Origin: Desulfobacula sp.
Lineage (GTDB): Bacteria; Desulfobacterota; Desulfobacteria; Desulfobacterales; Desulfobacteraceae
Assembly (NCBI GenBank): GCA_023701135.1
Contig: JAMPXP010000011.1
Span: 124,001-188,000 of the forward strand
Length of the DNA stretch: 64,000 nt
Direction of reading: 5' to 3'
Shown: positions 1 to 9,424 of the stretch, in pieces
How positions within the stretch are numbered: position 1 is the stretch's first letter
Layout: every line of letters begins with the position of its first letter
Position numbers and translations under genes: made by a program
The notes under the pieces: generated by a model
The model's input: only the letters and a program-made list of their open reading frames with translations
What the model was told of the DNA's origin: nothing
Database searches by the model: none

Positions 1-393
1 TCCCTGAAAAAAATACGGCAGAAGGCCCTCACGGACCTTCTCTCCTGGATGGCGGCTGAAGAAGCCGCCCACAGCCGCTGGTTCCTGGAACAAAAAAAAC
101 GTCTGGCCCTTCAGCCCGAAGAAAAAGCCTTAAAGGAAATGATCCCCGAGGTGCTTCAGGACATGATGGGAGAAAACGCCCTTTCCCTGGATGAGGTGGA
201 ATTTGACAAAATCAGCACCCCCCTGGAACTCCTGAACACCTTTATTGAATTTGAAAAGGAAACCATCCAGTTCTATGAATTGCTGGACATGTTCATTGAA
301 ACGGAGGAGGTTCGGAAAGGCCTGAAAACCATCATCCAAGAAGAAAACGCCCATGTGGAAAAGCTGGCTAATATGGCCGCCGCTTTGCGTTAG
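1..393 (+). CDS. Rubrerythrin/ferritin-like diiron protein (5' end cut by window edge)
   Basis: The reading frame is open from base 1, so the gene starts outside the window; the visible part is 130 residues. It is helix-rich and carries two E-x-x-H-type motifs, EEAAH near residue 20 and EENAH near residue 114, in the spacing expected of a four-helix ferritin/rubrerythrin fold that binds two irons. No rubredoxin-type Cys4 domain is present in the visible C-terminal half. Proteins of this family reduce peroxide or store iron in anaerobes. The internal ATG at 49 falls inside the first helix and is probably not the start. A hairpin at 413-452 separates it from the convergent gene. Confidence 0.7.
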   Translation, partial: SLKKIRQKALTDLLSWMAAEEAAHSRWFLEQKKRLALQPEEKALKEMIPEVLQDMMGENALSLDEVEFDKISTPLELLNTFIEFEKETIQFYELLDMFIETEEVRKGLKTIIQEENAHVEKLANMAAALR

Positions 394-412
394 TCCCCCT
401 CAAAAGAAAAAT

Positions 413-452
413 CCAGGCCCTTGAAAAACAGATCCGTTCTTCAAAGGCCTGG
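413..452. terminator. Probable bidirectional terminator hairpin
   Basis: An inverted repeat of 13 bases per arm (413-425 and 440-452) with one mismatch and a 14-base loop lies between two convergent genes. There is no long T-run, so efficiency on either strand is uncertain. Confidence 0.45.
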
Positions 453-464
453 ACATTATACTCC

Positions 465-2528
465 CTACTCCGTTGTTTCGTACTCTATCGTGATGATCAC
501 TGTCCGGTTAAAGGACCGTCCTTCGGGGCTGGCATTGTCATAGGGCGGATCATGGGGACCGTTGCCTTTAGACGTGACCCTCTCCGGCGATGAAATGCCG
601 CTGTCCATCACGGTCTGATAAACCGACTGGGCCCGGCGAACGGAAAGGGCGACATTATAATCTTCGGTGCCGATGATGTCGGTCTGTCCCAGAATGGTGA
701 CGGATGCATCGGGCAGCTCTTTGATCCTTGCCGTCACCCGGTCGATGACGGTTTTATTCCTTTCCTTGATGTCGGAACTGTCAAAATCAAACAGGATCAG
801 GGCATATTTTTCCACCACCTTGTATTCAAGCTTCTGGGCCTTTCGTTCTACCCTTGTGAGATATTTGACATTGGTCTTGAAGACATCTGTCTCAAAGGTC
901 TGGCCCGTGATATCGGTGAGGGTGGCGCTGGTGGAAAGGGTTTTAAAGGCGCCTATTTTGCTGAACCCGAATTCCGCAAGGCTGAAGGACGCATCCGGGA
1001 TCGTATTTCCCTGGCCTTCGATGGATTTTAAAAGAGTCCCGTCCCCCTTGATCTCAATCTTCCAGTCTTTTAAATCATATCCCGGCTTGATATTGGGCTG
1101 GATGGTGATCTCGCTGGAATCGGCCACTTCAAAGGTATAGGTGCTTTTTATGGAATCCAGGATCGCAGGCGAACCGGAGCGGATCTCCACCCTCTGATTT
1201 TCAACGATTCCTTCCTCAACCCGGCTGGTGCTGGGGATTTCAGGCAGCTTTCGGGCCGTGACAATGAGCCTGCCCGGATCAATATTCCATATATACTGGA
1301 GATAGGATTTGACGCTTTCCGCCCTGGCCCGGGAAAGGGACAGGTTATTTTTTTCTTCGCCCTTGTCACTGACGCATCCCACCAGTTCGACCATGGCTTC
1401 GGGATTTTCAACCAGCCGTTTGCCGATGATATTCAATACATCGTAATATTTGGTCATGGTGTCCCGCAGCATCTTTTCATCAAATTCTCCGGCCTCGGCC
1501 TGGGTTTTCAATAAATGGTAATGCTCGGGAATGGCGCTCTGGCCAGCCTCAAAGAAAATATAATTGAGCAGGGGAGAACTGTCGATGATGGTCAGTTCCT
1601 CAATGGTCACATCGGACGGATAAACCCCCAGGGAACCCTGGGGCGGATTCACAAAGGTATATTCAACCACATACTGGTAGAGCAGGGTCGTGGAAACCTC
1701 TTGAAATATGGGCAGCAGATTTGCGGCCGACGTAGCTTTCCAGCATTTTCCCCCGGCGGCTTCGGCAAAAGAGTTTAAAAAAGCGTCTTTTTCCTCGGTG
1801 GGCATAAAATCAATGCTGAAGGCCTTGAAATTCTTTAATCCCTTTGCCTTGGGCGCGATGATCTCTTTTTTGATCTCGCTGTTCAGGTCTTCCCCATCTG
1901 AAAAAACCACCAGGAATTTATTATTTTTTTCAGGCAGTTTTGAAACCAGGTCCAGCCCGCCCAGGATCCCTTCATATAAATAGGTCTGGCCGCTCATGCC
2001 CTCTTTAAAACTTCTCTGAAAAAAGCTTTGCAGCCCCTTGATATTGTCCGATTTAAAGGTGGCAAGCCTCAAACTGTGGCCGTCCACCTGAAAATTCTGT
2101 GTATTGTCAAACACCACCACCTGGACTTCATCAATGGGCCGGACGATTTTCAAGAATTCATCCAGGGCCGCCAGAAGAGGCTCTACAGCTTTGCGTTCCT
2201 TCATGGAATAGGAATTGTCCACCATGAGGACATAATTAATGGGAACGTCTTTCCTGCTTTTCAAGATTTCGGCATTGGTGACGATGGCATCTATGCCGCC
2301 CTTGATCACTTTAAAATCTTCCGTCATCAAATCCTTGACCGGGTTCTCCTGGGCATCCAGGACCGAAGCCAGGACTTTGTTGTCGTCAATCTCCTGAAAG
2401 GTGATTCTGGCGTCACGGCCCGGCACCAGAACCTGGAGCTTTCCTTCGGGCGTATAGGCAAGACCCGCACCGGCCGACAAAACCCAAATGGACAGCATCA
2501 TGAACAAAATGGATAGTTTTGATTTCAT
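465..2528 (-). CDS. Exported VWA-domain protein with OmpA-like C-terminus
   Basis: 687 residues. The start at 2528 is chosen because GGAGGAAAAAG precedes this ATG and the product then begins with a signal peptide (residues 1-25, cut near GLA-YT); an upstream in-frame extension has no such features. A von Willebrand A domain follows, with the metal-ion motif D104-N-S-Y-S108. A first OmpA-like segment lies near residues 380-470 and a second at about 575-687, with the family's FDFDSSDI and RSFNRTVIIT-type elements. Such proteins sit in the periplasm or outer membrane, bind peptidoglycan through OmpA and use the VWA domain for protein contacts. The exact role is unknown. It appears monocistronic. 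Confidence 0.75.
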   Translation of the reverse strand: MKSKLSILFMMLSIWVLSAGAGLAYTPEGKLQVLVPGRDARITFQEIDDNKVLASVLDAQENPVKDLMTEDFKVIKGGIDAIVTNAEILKSRKDVPINYVLMVDNSYSMKERKAVEPLLAALDEFLKIVRPIDEVQVVVFDNTQNFQVDGHSLRLATFKSDNIKGLQSFFQRSFKEGMSGQTYLYEGILGGLDLVSKLPEKNNKFLVVFSDGEDLNSEIKKEIIAPKAKGLKNFKAFSIDFMPTEEKDAFLNSFAEAAGGKCWKATSAANLLPIFQEVSTTLLYQYVVEYTFVNPPQGSLGVYPSDVTIEELTIIDSSPLLNYIFFEAGQSAIPEHYHLLKTQAEAGEFDEKMLRDTMTKYYDVLNIIGKRLVENPEAMVELVGCVSDKGEEKNNLSLSRARAESVKSYLQYIWNIDPGRLIVTARKLPEIPSTSRVEEGIVENQRVEIRSGSPAILDSIKSTYTFEVADSSEITIQPNIKPGYDLKDWKIEIKGDGTLLKSIEGQGNTIPDASFSLAEFGFSKIGAFKTLSTSATLTDITGQTFETDVFKTNVKYLTRVERKAQKLEYKVVEKYALILFDFDSSDIKERNKTVIDRVTARIKELPDASVTILGQTDIIGTEDYNVALSVRRAQSVYQTVMDSGISSPERVTSKGNGPHDPPYDNASPEGRSFNRTVIITIEYETTE

Positions 2529-2738
2529 CTTTTTCCTCCAATAAAAATTATCGATTATAAATGATGATACACACCCCCGTGAAAATGTCAAACACCATCC
2601 GAAGAACAGGCTGCCAAGACCTGAAAATATGCAGGCCCTGCTGTGACCACGGCAGCCGAACGGGAAGGATGCCCCGGAACGATTCAAGGACGCGGGCTGC
2701 CGCAGGCGCTTTATATCCGCTGTTCTGCCTCATTTCAC

Positions 2739-2766
2739 TTGACAAACATCTACGCTGTTGTACAAT
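2739..2766 (+). promoter_or_regulatory. Sigma-70-type promoter of the toxin-antitoxin pair
   Basis: TTGACA at 2739-2744 and TACAAT at 2761-2766 are separated by 16 bases and lie 28 bases upstream of the vapC-like start at 2795. Confidence 0.6.
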
Positions 2767-2777
2767 TGTCTAACAAT
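2758..2777. promoter_or_regulatory. Candidate autoregulatory operator
   Basis: Two overlapping palindromes cover the -10 region: TTGTACAA at 2758-2765 and ATTGT-CTA-ACAAT at 2765-2777. Type II toxin-antitoxin complexes usually repress their own promoter, so this is the likely operator. This is inferred from position and symmetry only. Confidence 0.4.
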
Positions 2778-2794
2778 AAAATGGAGGGCCAAAG

Positions 2795-3187
2795 ATGGAT
2801 ATTGTCGTTGATACCTCTGCATTTATCGCTGTCATTGTAAATGAGCCGGAAAGAAATAAAATTATTGAGGCAACAAAAGGCCATACACTCATTGGGCCAG
2901 GTTCTATTCCCTGGGAGATTGGGAATGCATTCTCGGCAATGTTCAAAAGGAACAGGTTGGGTCTTGAAGAAGCCATAAAAGGTCTTGAAATATTTAAAAG
3001 CATCCCGATTCGGTATATTGATCCTGATTTTGCAAATGCTGTGTCGATATCCAAACAAAGCGACATGTATGCATACGATGCATATTTTTTGGATTGTGCG
3101 TTGAGGCAAAAGGCCCCCATTTTGACATTGGATTCACGATTAAAAGAAACAGCACAAAGCCTTAACATATCAATACTGGAGGTATAA
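2795..3187 (+). CDS. vapC: PIN-domain toxin, VapC family
   Basis: 130 residues, the usual VapC length. Acidic residues of the PIN nuclease site are visible: D6 (VVDTSAF), E41 (PWEIGNAF), D95 (YDAYFLD) and D113 (LTLDSRL). Such enzymes cleave tRNA or rRNA at specific sites when freed from the antitoxin. The gene is preceded by an ATGGAGGGCC ribosome site and followed after one base by the antitoxin gene, so the toxin is first in the operon, the reverse of the usual vapBC order. It is AT-richer than the neighbouring genes, in line with horizontal gain. Sure of the family, not of the target. Confidence 0.85.
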   Translation: MDIVVDTSAFIAVIVNEPERNKIIEATKGHTLIGPGSIPWEIGNAFSAMFKRNRLGLEEAIKGLEIFKSIPIRYIDPDFANAVSISKQSDMYAYDAYFLDCALRQKAPILTLDSRLKETAQSLNISILEV

Positions 3188-3188
3188 A

Positions 3189-3407
3189 ATGCATGTCTAT
3201 ACATATTCCGAAGCTCGGCAAAAACTTTCGATTATCCTTGATCAAGCTGAAAATATGGGCAAAGTTTTAATTCGAAGAAAAGATGGGCGCACTTTTGCTT
3301 TGACTCCTGAAAAAGCAGCGGCTTCTCCCTTAGATGTTCCCACAATAAAGGCAGACATTTCAACGAAGGAACTTGTTGATATCATACGCGAGGGACGAGA
3401 GCGTTAG
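3189..3407 (+). CDS. Antitoxin of the Phd/YefM type
   Basis: 72 residues. The N-terminus (YTYSEARQKLSIILDQAE) resembles the Phd/YefM DNA-binding fold, where a SEAR-x-x-L motif is typical; the C-terminal third is charged and probably wraps around the toxin. Its ribosome site GGAGGTATAAA overlaps the last codons of the toxin gene, giving translational coupling. With the PIN toxin it forms a type II pair. It is expected to repress the promoter at 2739-2766. Confidence 0.8.
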   Translation: MHVYTYSEARQKLSIILDQAENMGKVLIRRKDGRTFALTPEKAAASPLDVPTIKADISTKELVDIIREGRER

Positions 3408-3605
3408 AACAACCGGTTTACCGGATTGCCGTTACACCGGCGCAGCATGTTGGACAATCCCTGACCCTGTGACAAAAATTCTTATAGCCCTGATTCCCCA
3501 AAAAAAATCAAAATACATATAAAAATAAGAGGAGTTACCTATTGTTTTCTCCCCTGCCCTGATATATGACTTGACCTAGGCCGTTTCCCTGTTCCGGAGC
3601 GTGAT

Positions 3606-6167
3606 TTGATCATGACAAATATTATACCCGCATCCATCGGCGCCGTCATTGTCGCATCAACAGCCGCTTTTCTCGGTGTTTTTCATGCGATCATGTCTGT
3701 CCGGCTGGAGCAGGATGCTTCGAATAAATGGGGATTTGCAGCCTCCTGTGTTGTTCTTTTTCACAGTGTTTCCGTTTTTTTGCAGTATAATCTCGGGGAA
3801 GGCGCTCTGAATCTGGTCTGCGAGCACATCCAGACGGCCTGCTTTGTTCTGCTGATCCATATCTGTTATCGCCTGTCCCTGCATTATCTGAACCTGAAAC
3901 CGTTACTTTTACCGAAAATAACGGTTGCCGTTACGATTTCCCTTTTAGGGCTTATATCCTGGCCCGGCCTTATCTTTCGCCGGGAATTTATTCACAGAAA
4001 ATTCTTATGGCTCGACCATCCCTATATCGAACCGTCTCCCACGGTTTGGGCAACCCTCATATGGATTTATGTCGGTATTTTTGCCCTGTATATCTTCAGC
4101 ATCTGGTATCGGAAAAAAAAGAATGCCGGACTGGAGGGCAGAATTTTTCTCTTTGGATTCGGGATCCTGACTTTGGTCTGCCTCCACGACCTGGTCTGCA
4201 CATTGGGGACCCAATCGATTCTGTATCTGAACATTTACGGTTTTTTTGCATTTCTGGCGGCCATCTTCGGAATAACGGGGGTCAACCATATCAAGATGTA
4301 TGATCAGGCCAAAGTCTCAACCAGGGCCCTTGCGCTGGCAAAAGAGGAACTGGAGATAAAGGTAAAGGAAAGAACCAAGGACCTTTTAGACGGGAACCGG
4401 AAACTTCAGGCCGCCGTTGACCAGCTCCGGGAAAGTGAAAACCGGATCTTCGTGCTTTCGGCCCAGACCGAACAATTCAGTAGGGCCGCAGCCTCCATGC
4501 TGCTCATTGAAAAGGAGCAGGATTTTTTTGATACGGTCAGTGCGGCCATTGTCAAATATTCCGACTATCAGCGCGTCTTGATCTCCCTGTTCAACGCCAC
4601 CCCCCCCTACCGTGAGATTATCGGCTTCGGCGGGGTGGACCGGGAAACCGTGGATCGTCTGAGACAGGTGGAAATGCCGGCACGCCAGTATGACCATGTC
4701 TTTGAGGCCGGTGAAAAAATCGGAAATCAAAGCTATTATATTCCCCATACCATGAAAGAAATTTTAAAGCAGGAAGCCACCGTGTACGGCCGGGCTCGGA
4801 TACCGGACAGGGAAGACGCCTGGCACCCGGAAGACAATCTGTTTGTCAAAATGATCAATGAAAGGGGGGAATTCATCGGGGTCATCTCGGTGGACGACTC
4901 GAAATCAGGATTAAAGCCCACGGATGATACGGTCAGGCCCCTGGAAATCTTTTCCAGTCTGATCTCCCAGATTATTGTATTGAAAAAGGAACAAAAAAGA
5001 TCCCTTGAACTTGAAGAGCAGTTGATGGCCGCCAGAAAAATGGAATCCATCGGCCGTCTGACCGGCGGCATCGCCCATGATTTCAACAATATTTTAGGGG
5101 TGATCATAGGGAATGCAGAGCTGGTCCTGGATAAATTGTCCAGGTCCGACAAAATTTATGCCGACATCGAATCCATTCAATTTGCAGGGAACAAGGCCTC
5201 GGAAATTGTAAATCAACTGCTGAGCTTCAGCAGGAATACCCAGATGGATTTAAAACCCGTCCGGCTGGCGGGCCTGCTTGAAGATATGATGCGGTTGATC
5301 AAGTCCACCACTCCGGCTACCATTCGAATTGAAACCAAATTTCAAAATACGGACTCGGTCATCATGGCGGACCAGGTTCAATTGAACCAGGTGTTTTTAA
5401 ATCTCTGTCTCAATGCGGCCCAGTCCATGGAAAACCGGGATGGGAAAATCTGTCTTTCCTGTCAGGCCATGGATATCAATGATGAAAATGCAGGCCGGTA
5501 CCCTGAATTAAAACCCGGCCGGCATATCCGGATATCTGTGACAGATGACGGGCCCGGCATTGAGCCGGATATCCTGGACAAAATTTTTGACCCCTATTTT
5601 ACCACCAAAGAATTCGGGAAAGGCTCCGGTATAGGGCTTGCCGTTGTCCACGGCATTGTAAAAAGCCATATGGGGGCGGTAACGGTGACCAGCCGGAAAG
5701 GGGAAGGCGCCAGATTTGACATCCTGTTTCCGGTGGCGGATCAAGCGCCCGAACCCGATGGGAAACAGGATCTTTCCATTGAACTGGGGCACCGGGAAAG
5801 GGTGTTGCTGGTGGATGATGATGCCATGATCCTGGATATGATGGACAAAATCTTAAAACAGCTTCAATACGAGGTCACACCCATAAGGGAACCGGAAAAG
5901 GCCCTTGAATTCTTCGAGCAGAACCCGGCTCAATTTGATCTGCTGATCACCGACATGACCATGCCGGATATGTCCGGACTGGAGCTGGCCCAGGGCATTT
6001 TTAAGATCAGGCCTCAACTTCCGGTGATCATTTGCACGGGGTATAATGACGTTGTGAATGGAAAAACCGCAACGGATTTGAATGTGTCTGCATTGCTGAT
6101 GAAACCGGTCCGACTGAACATGCTTGCCCGGGAGATCAGAATGGCGATCAAAGGTGGAAAACCATAA
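3606..6167 (+). CDS. Hybrid sensor histidine kinase with 7TM input, GAF and receiver domains
   Basis: 853 residues. Order: about seven hydrophobic segments (residues 1-230), a short coiled coil (240-285), a GAF-like region (about 285-460), a HisKA domain with phospho-acceptor His491 (LTGGIAHDFNN), a HATPase_c domain with N, G1 and G2 boxes (DDGPGI, GSGIGLAVV), and a C-terminal receiver with Asp783 (LLITDMTMP). It acts at the inner membrane; the signal is unknown. The start is TTG 3606, six bases after a GGAG; ATG 3612 is the alternative. The LOG-family gene follows after 11 bases, but no DNA-binding response regulator is adjacent, so the phosphorelay partner is elsewhere. Confidence 0.85.
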   Translation: MIMTNIIPASIGAVIVASTAAFLGVFHAIMSVRLEQDASNKWGFAASCVVLFHSVSVFLQYNLGEGALNLVCEHIQTACFVLLIHICYRLSLHYLNLKPLLLPKITVAVTISLLGLISWPGLIFRREFIHRKFLWLDHPYIEPSPTVWATLIWIYVGIFALYIFSIWYRKKKNAGLEGRIFLFGFGILTLVCLHDLVCTLGTQSILYLNIYGFFAFLAAIFGITGVNHIKMYDQAKVSTRALALAKEELEIKVKERTKDLLDGNRKLQAAVDQLRESENRIFVLSAQTEQFSRAAASMLLIEKEQDFFDTVSAAIVKYSDYQRVLISLFNATPPYREIIGFGGVDRETVDRLRQVEMPARQYDHVFEAGEKIGNQSYYIPHTMKEILKQEATVYGRARIPDREDAWHPEDNLFVKMINERGEFIGVISVDDSKSGLKPTDDTVRPLEIFSSLISQIIVLKKEQKRSLELEEQLMAARKMESIGRLTGGIAHDFNNILGVIIGNAELVLDKLSRSDKIYADIESIQFAGNKASEIVNQLLSFSRNTQMDLKPVRLAGLLEDMMRLIKSTTPATIRIETKFQNTDSVIMADQVQLNQVFLNLCLNAAQSMENRDGKICLSCQAMDINDENAGRYPELKPGRHIRISVTDDGPGIEPDILDKIFDPYFTTKEFGKGSGIGLAVVHGIVKSHMGAVTVTSRKGEGARFDILFPVADQAPEPDGKQDLSIELGHRERVLLVDDDAMILDMMDKILKQLQYEVTPIREPEKALEFFEQNPAQFDLLITDMTMPDMSGLELAQGIFKIRPQLPVIICTGYNDVVNGKTATDLNVSALLMKPVRLNMLAREIRMAIKGGKP

Positions 6168-6178
6168 AACTGGAAACC

Positions 6179-6718
6179 ATGACCTCCATTTGTATTTTCT
6201 TAGGCTCCAACCCCGGTGCTGACCCGGTTTATGCCCGGGCAGCCCGGGACATGGGCCGGGAACTGGCCGTGAACGGCCTCACCTGCGTATATGGGGGTTC
6301 CGACACGGGCCTGATGAAACTCCTGGCGGACAGCGCTCTGGAAGCAGGCGGCCGGGTGGTCGGGGTAACGGTCCAGGCTCTGCGGGATAAGGAAATTTTC
6401 CATCCTGGCCTCACGGAACTGCATGTGGTCACGACCATGAACGAAAGAAAGGCCCTGATGACGGAACTGTCCGACGGGTTTGTGGCCCTCCCCGGCGGGG
6501 TGGGGACCTTTGAGGAATTTTTTGAAATTTATACCCTGTCCCTGTTGGGCTTCCATTCCAAACCCTTCGGGCTGCTCAATATCAACAATTATTATGCGCC
6601 CCTGGACGCCCTGCTGGACCATGCGGAACGGGAAGGGTTTCTGAAGGCCCCCCACCGGAACGCCATCCTGCGGGCAGACACCCCTGCCGACATGGTGAAA
6701 CTCATGATGGACAGATGA
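6179..6718 (+). CDS. LOG-family nucleotide 5'-monophosphate phosphoribohydrolase
   Basis: 179 residues. A Rossmann-like fold with the family signature PGGVGTFEE near residue 103 and an N-terminal SNPGADPVY segment. LOG proteins release the base from cytokinin riboside 5'-monophosphates or from AMP-type nucleotides; many bacterial members act on AMP or have an unknown substrate. It lies 11 bases downstream of the sensor kinase and is probably cotranscribed. The ribosome site is weak. TIGR00730-like by eye; the physiological substrate cannot be read from sequence. Confidence 0.8.
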   Translation: MTSICIFLGSNPGADPVYARAARDMGRELAVNGLTCVYGGSDTGLMKLLADSALEAGGRVVGVTVQALRDKEIFHPGLTELHVVTTMNERKALMTELSDGFVALPGGVGTFEEFFEIYTLSLLGFHSKPFGLLNINNYYAPLDALLDHAEREGFLKAPHRNAILRADTPADMVKLMMDR

Positions 6719-6729
6719 ATTGACCGGCG

Positions 6730-7806
6730 TCAGGGTATGTTCTGACGAGTGTTCAGCACCAGGCCGATGATGAGGCCGCATTCAAGGCCGAAGGGCAGGT
6801 ACCCGGCATATCCCAGGGCCGGCATTTCAAACAGGTGAAGCACCTGCACATAGGGGATGGTATACTGCCATCTTGCAAGGCTGTAAAAATTAAACAGTTC
6901 CCAGAAAAACCCGCAGACAAGCGAGGCGACGGCATAGGCGACCACCAGGGTATAATCTCCATTTTTCACACCGGCAAAGGCATGGGCTTTTCCGGAAAAG
7001 ATCAGGCTTCCCAGGAAAATAAAAAAGGGGCAGATCCATATCAGAAAAAAAAACTGGTTCGGGAACACACTGGTCAAAAAAAGGAGGATGCAGGAGATGG
7101 AGACAAGACCGGCACCGGTCCATGGAGATTCCAGAGCCCTCAGGCAGGGCATCTGTCTGAACCCATCTGAAAACCGGGGAAAGGTCAAAAGATAGTCCTT
7201 CATACTTTCAACGGCGGGCAGCACCGTGGAAAAACTCAGGGTGGCCAGGACAAAATAGGTCCCTGCACCATATTGGCTGCCGGAATAATACCAGTTGCCC
7301 ACGAACCGGTTCAGGTATTCAAAGATCCACCAGAACCCGGCGCTGACCGCAAATAAGGCCGCAAACCGGAAAGGGGCGTCCAGCATCGGGTATCGCCCCG
7401 AAGCCCGGTAGGTCAGGGCATTTACACAGATGATCCAGCACAGCCACAAGGGAAAAAAGGTATGGGGCTGGAAAAAGGAAAACCAGGACCACCGGGTCCA
7501 GGCCAGGACCCAGAAACCGGCCAGGCCCAGGAAAGCGGCAAATCCCCATCCAGGCAGGGAACGGACCTTGGGAGAGGAGATGGAGCCCTTGAAGGCCATG
7601 GTTTTTCTCAAAAAAGGCAGCACACTGATGAGGATAAAGACCAGGAAGACAAAAAAAACAGGGGCTGAAAAAGACGGATGGGAGGTAATGACCGGCCGGG
7701 GCGGAAAATCCAGATAAGGGGCCAGGGTCCCACCGGTGAGAAGAATTCCGGCCGGGGGCATCAAGAGGATCAAGCCCACGGCTGAAACCAAAATCAATAC
7801 ATTCAC
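6730..7806 (-). CDS. Polytopic membrane protein of unknown function
   Basis: 358 residues with about ten hydrophobic segments and many Trp/Phe residues. A GTG start at 7806 is preceded by AAAAAGGAGATCC, a good ribosome site. Two aromatic motifs, FWWIFEYLNRF and FFWELFNFY, look like an internal repeat: each has W/F-W-x-F/L-F/E-x-x-N. I do not recognise the family. It is convergent with the LOG-family gene (11-base gap) and has no partner upstream. Confidence 0.6.
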   Translation of the reverse strand: MNVLILVSAVGLILLMPPAGILLTGGTLAPYLDFPPRPVITSHPSFSAPVFFVFLVFILISVLPFLRKTMAFKGSISSPKVRSLPGWGFAAFLGLAGFWVLAWTRWSWFSFFQPHTFFPLWLCWIICVNALTYRASGRYPMLDAPFRFAALFAVSAGFWWIFEYLNRFVGNWYYSGSQYGAGTYFVLATLSFSTVLPAVESMKDYLLTFPRFSDGFRQMPCLRALESPWTGAGLVSISCILLFLTSVFPNQFFFLIWICPFFIFLGSLIFSGKAHAFAGVKNGDYTLVVAYAVASLVCGFFWELFNFYSLARWQYTIPYVQVLHLFEMPALGYAGYLPFGLECGLIIGLVLNTRQNIP

Positions 7807-7942
7807 AGGATCTCCTTTTTTGAATCCGGCCAGACCTTTTCGTCAACATTAATGTTTTTTCCGCCTGGACATCAAGTTTTTTTTTCCGAAACAGGTTCCA
7901 TAAGAAATAAAAACCCATTATATTTCCACCTGAAACTATTGT

Positions 7943-8653
7943 ATGGATCCATTTGCATTAAAAATGAAATTACAATCCTTTGAACTGCCCTTTGATCGTT
8001 ACTTCCTAAAAGGAGACAGGCATGCAAACCCATGTCATACCCTGGTCCTTCACGGGGCAGGCCTGTCATCGCGGCAGCGGTTTTCAAAAATGCGGGCCGG
8101 CCTGAAGGATCGAGGCTTGCCTTCTGCCGGCTTTGATTTCATCGGGCACGGGGATACGGGCGGGGAAATGACGGAAACCAGTCTTTACAGCAGGACAGAG
8201 CAGGCGAAAGCCGTTATCCGGCAGACGTGCAGAGAGCCGCTGAACCTGATCGGCGCCAGCATGAGCGCCTATACGGCCATCCGGCTCACTGAAATATTTT
8301 CAGTCGAAAATCTGGTGCTGCTGGTTCCGGCGGTTTATACGCCCCTGGCCTATCATCTGCCGTTTGGACCGGCGTTTTCAGCCGCCATCCGGGTCCCGCG
8401 CAGTTGGAAGGCTTCGGATGCCTTCACTATCCTGGAACATTTTAAAGGCAATCTTCTCATCATTGCTGCGGAAAATGATCATGTAATTCCGGATGAGGTA
8501 ATAAAAATGCTTCATGAATCCGCAAAATATGCTAAAACCAATGAGATATATAAAGTGCCGGACTCTGAACACCAAAAGCTTTTTCCGAAAAGCCGGGACT
8601 TTGATCTGGCAATCCGCAGGATTGTTGAAATCTGCGGCATGAATCCGGTTTAA
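7943..8653 (+). CDS. Alpha/beta hydrolase
   Basis: 236 residues. The catalytic triad is visible: nucleophile serine in GASMS (near residue 116), aspartate in AAENDHVIP and histidine in SEHQKLF. The LHGAG motif near residue 37 provides the oxyanion hole. The substrate is unknown; size and motifs fit a serine aminopeptidase-like or esterase member. There is no clear ribosome site before ATG 7943 and ATG 7964 is an alternative. It precedes the cytochrome gene by 23 bases and may share its transcript. Confidence 0.75.
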   Translation: MDPFALKMKLQSFELPFDRYFLKGDRHANPCHTLVLHGAGLSSRQRFSKMRAGLKDRGLPSAGFDFIGHGDTGGEMTETSLYSRTEQAKAVIRQTCREPLNLIGASMSAYTAIRLTEIFSVENLVLLVPAVYTPLAYHLPFGPAFSAAIRVPRSWKASDAFTILEHFKGNLLIIAAENDHVIPDEVIKMLHESAKYAKTNEIYKVPDSEHQKLFPKSRDFDLAIRRIVEICGMNPV

Positions 8654-8676
8654 AACGCAAAAAACAGGGGAAATAA

Positions 8677-9378
8677 ATGATTCCTGAACATAAAGGCCAG
8701 TCTCTTATTCTGGCAACGATTCTTATCCTCATCCTTATTCTTTCCTATGGCGCCATCCCCGATAAATCAGGGAGCACCCCCCGTAAGGCCAAGACACAAG
8801 TCAGATCGGTTCTCCGGCCCTACCTGGCCGATTTACTAAACCGGAACCCGGAAAAGGCCCTGCCTGCCGAATCCGAAACCATTGTTCAGGAAACCGCTCC
8901 TCCGGAAGAAGCTGGACCGGCACCAAAAGCCCCGGAGCCCGGGCCCGCGGCCAAACCCGCCACCCCGCCAGGCCCGGAACCCAAACCCGTGACCGAAGAC
9001 AAAGCCCCACCCCCCTCTGAGGGAATCATTTTGATGAACACGCCCGGATATGCCTCTCATACCAAGCCCCTTGTCAAATTCACCCATCAAAAACATATGG
9101 ATGCATATTCAAAATCCTGCGGCGACTGCCATCACGACAATACGGGCAAGCCCCTGGACCTGAAACCGGGGGACCCTGTGGCCGGGTGCATCCAATGCCA
9201 CAAGGAAACCAAGAAGAAAAAAGGGGAAAAACTGGAAAAATCGGAAAAAATTCGTATCTATCATGATGAGGCCCTGCACGCCAATTGCGTGGGCTGCCAT
9301 AAGGCCTATAATATTGCAAAGGGGGACCCCAAGGGTCTGGAGCCTGCACCGGCATCATGCAAGGCCTGCCACCAATAG
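8677..9378 (+). CDS. Tetraheme class III cytochrome c with membrane anchor
   Basis: 233 residues. A hydrophobic segment at residues 8-24 is a signal anchor. A Pro/Ala/Glu-rich linker (residues 60-115) leads to a C-terminal domain with four CxxCH sites: CGDCH, CIQCH, CVGCH and CKACH. The FTHQKHMDAY element before the first site is typical of cytochrome c3, where its histidines act as distal heme ligands. The protein should carry electrons in the periplasm, tethered to the membrane through the linker. Class III cytochromes are characteristic of sulfate and metal reducers. A good AGGGGAAATAA ribosome site precedes ATG 8677. Confidence 0.85.
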   Translation: MIPEHKGQSLILATILILILILSYGAIPDKSGSTPRKAKTQVRSVLRPYLADLLNRNPEKALPAESETIVQETAPPEEAGPAPKAPEPGPAAKPATPPGPEPKPVTEDKAPPPSEGIILMNTPGYASHTKPLVKFTHQKHMDAYSKSCGDCHHDNTGKPLDLKPGDPVAGCIQCHKETKKKKGEKLEKSEKIRIYHDEALHANCVGCHKAYNIAKGDPKGLEPAPASCKACHQ

Positions 9379-9424
9379 GCCCGGGCCAGGTTGGAGGAGA
9401 AGCCGCACATATGGAAAAATTAAA

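Noticed and set aside
2529-2687. N-terminal extension of the VWA/OmpA protein
   Set aside because: A strong ribosome site and a clean signal peptide mark the start at 2528; the extension does not look like a real protein N-terminus.
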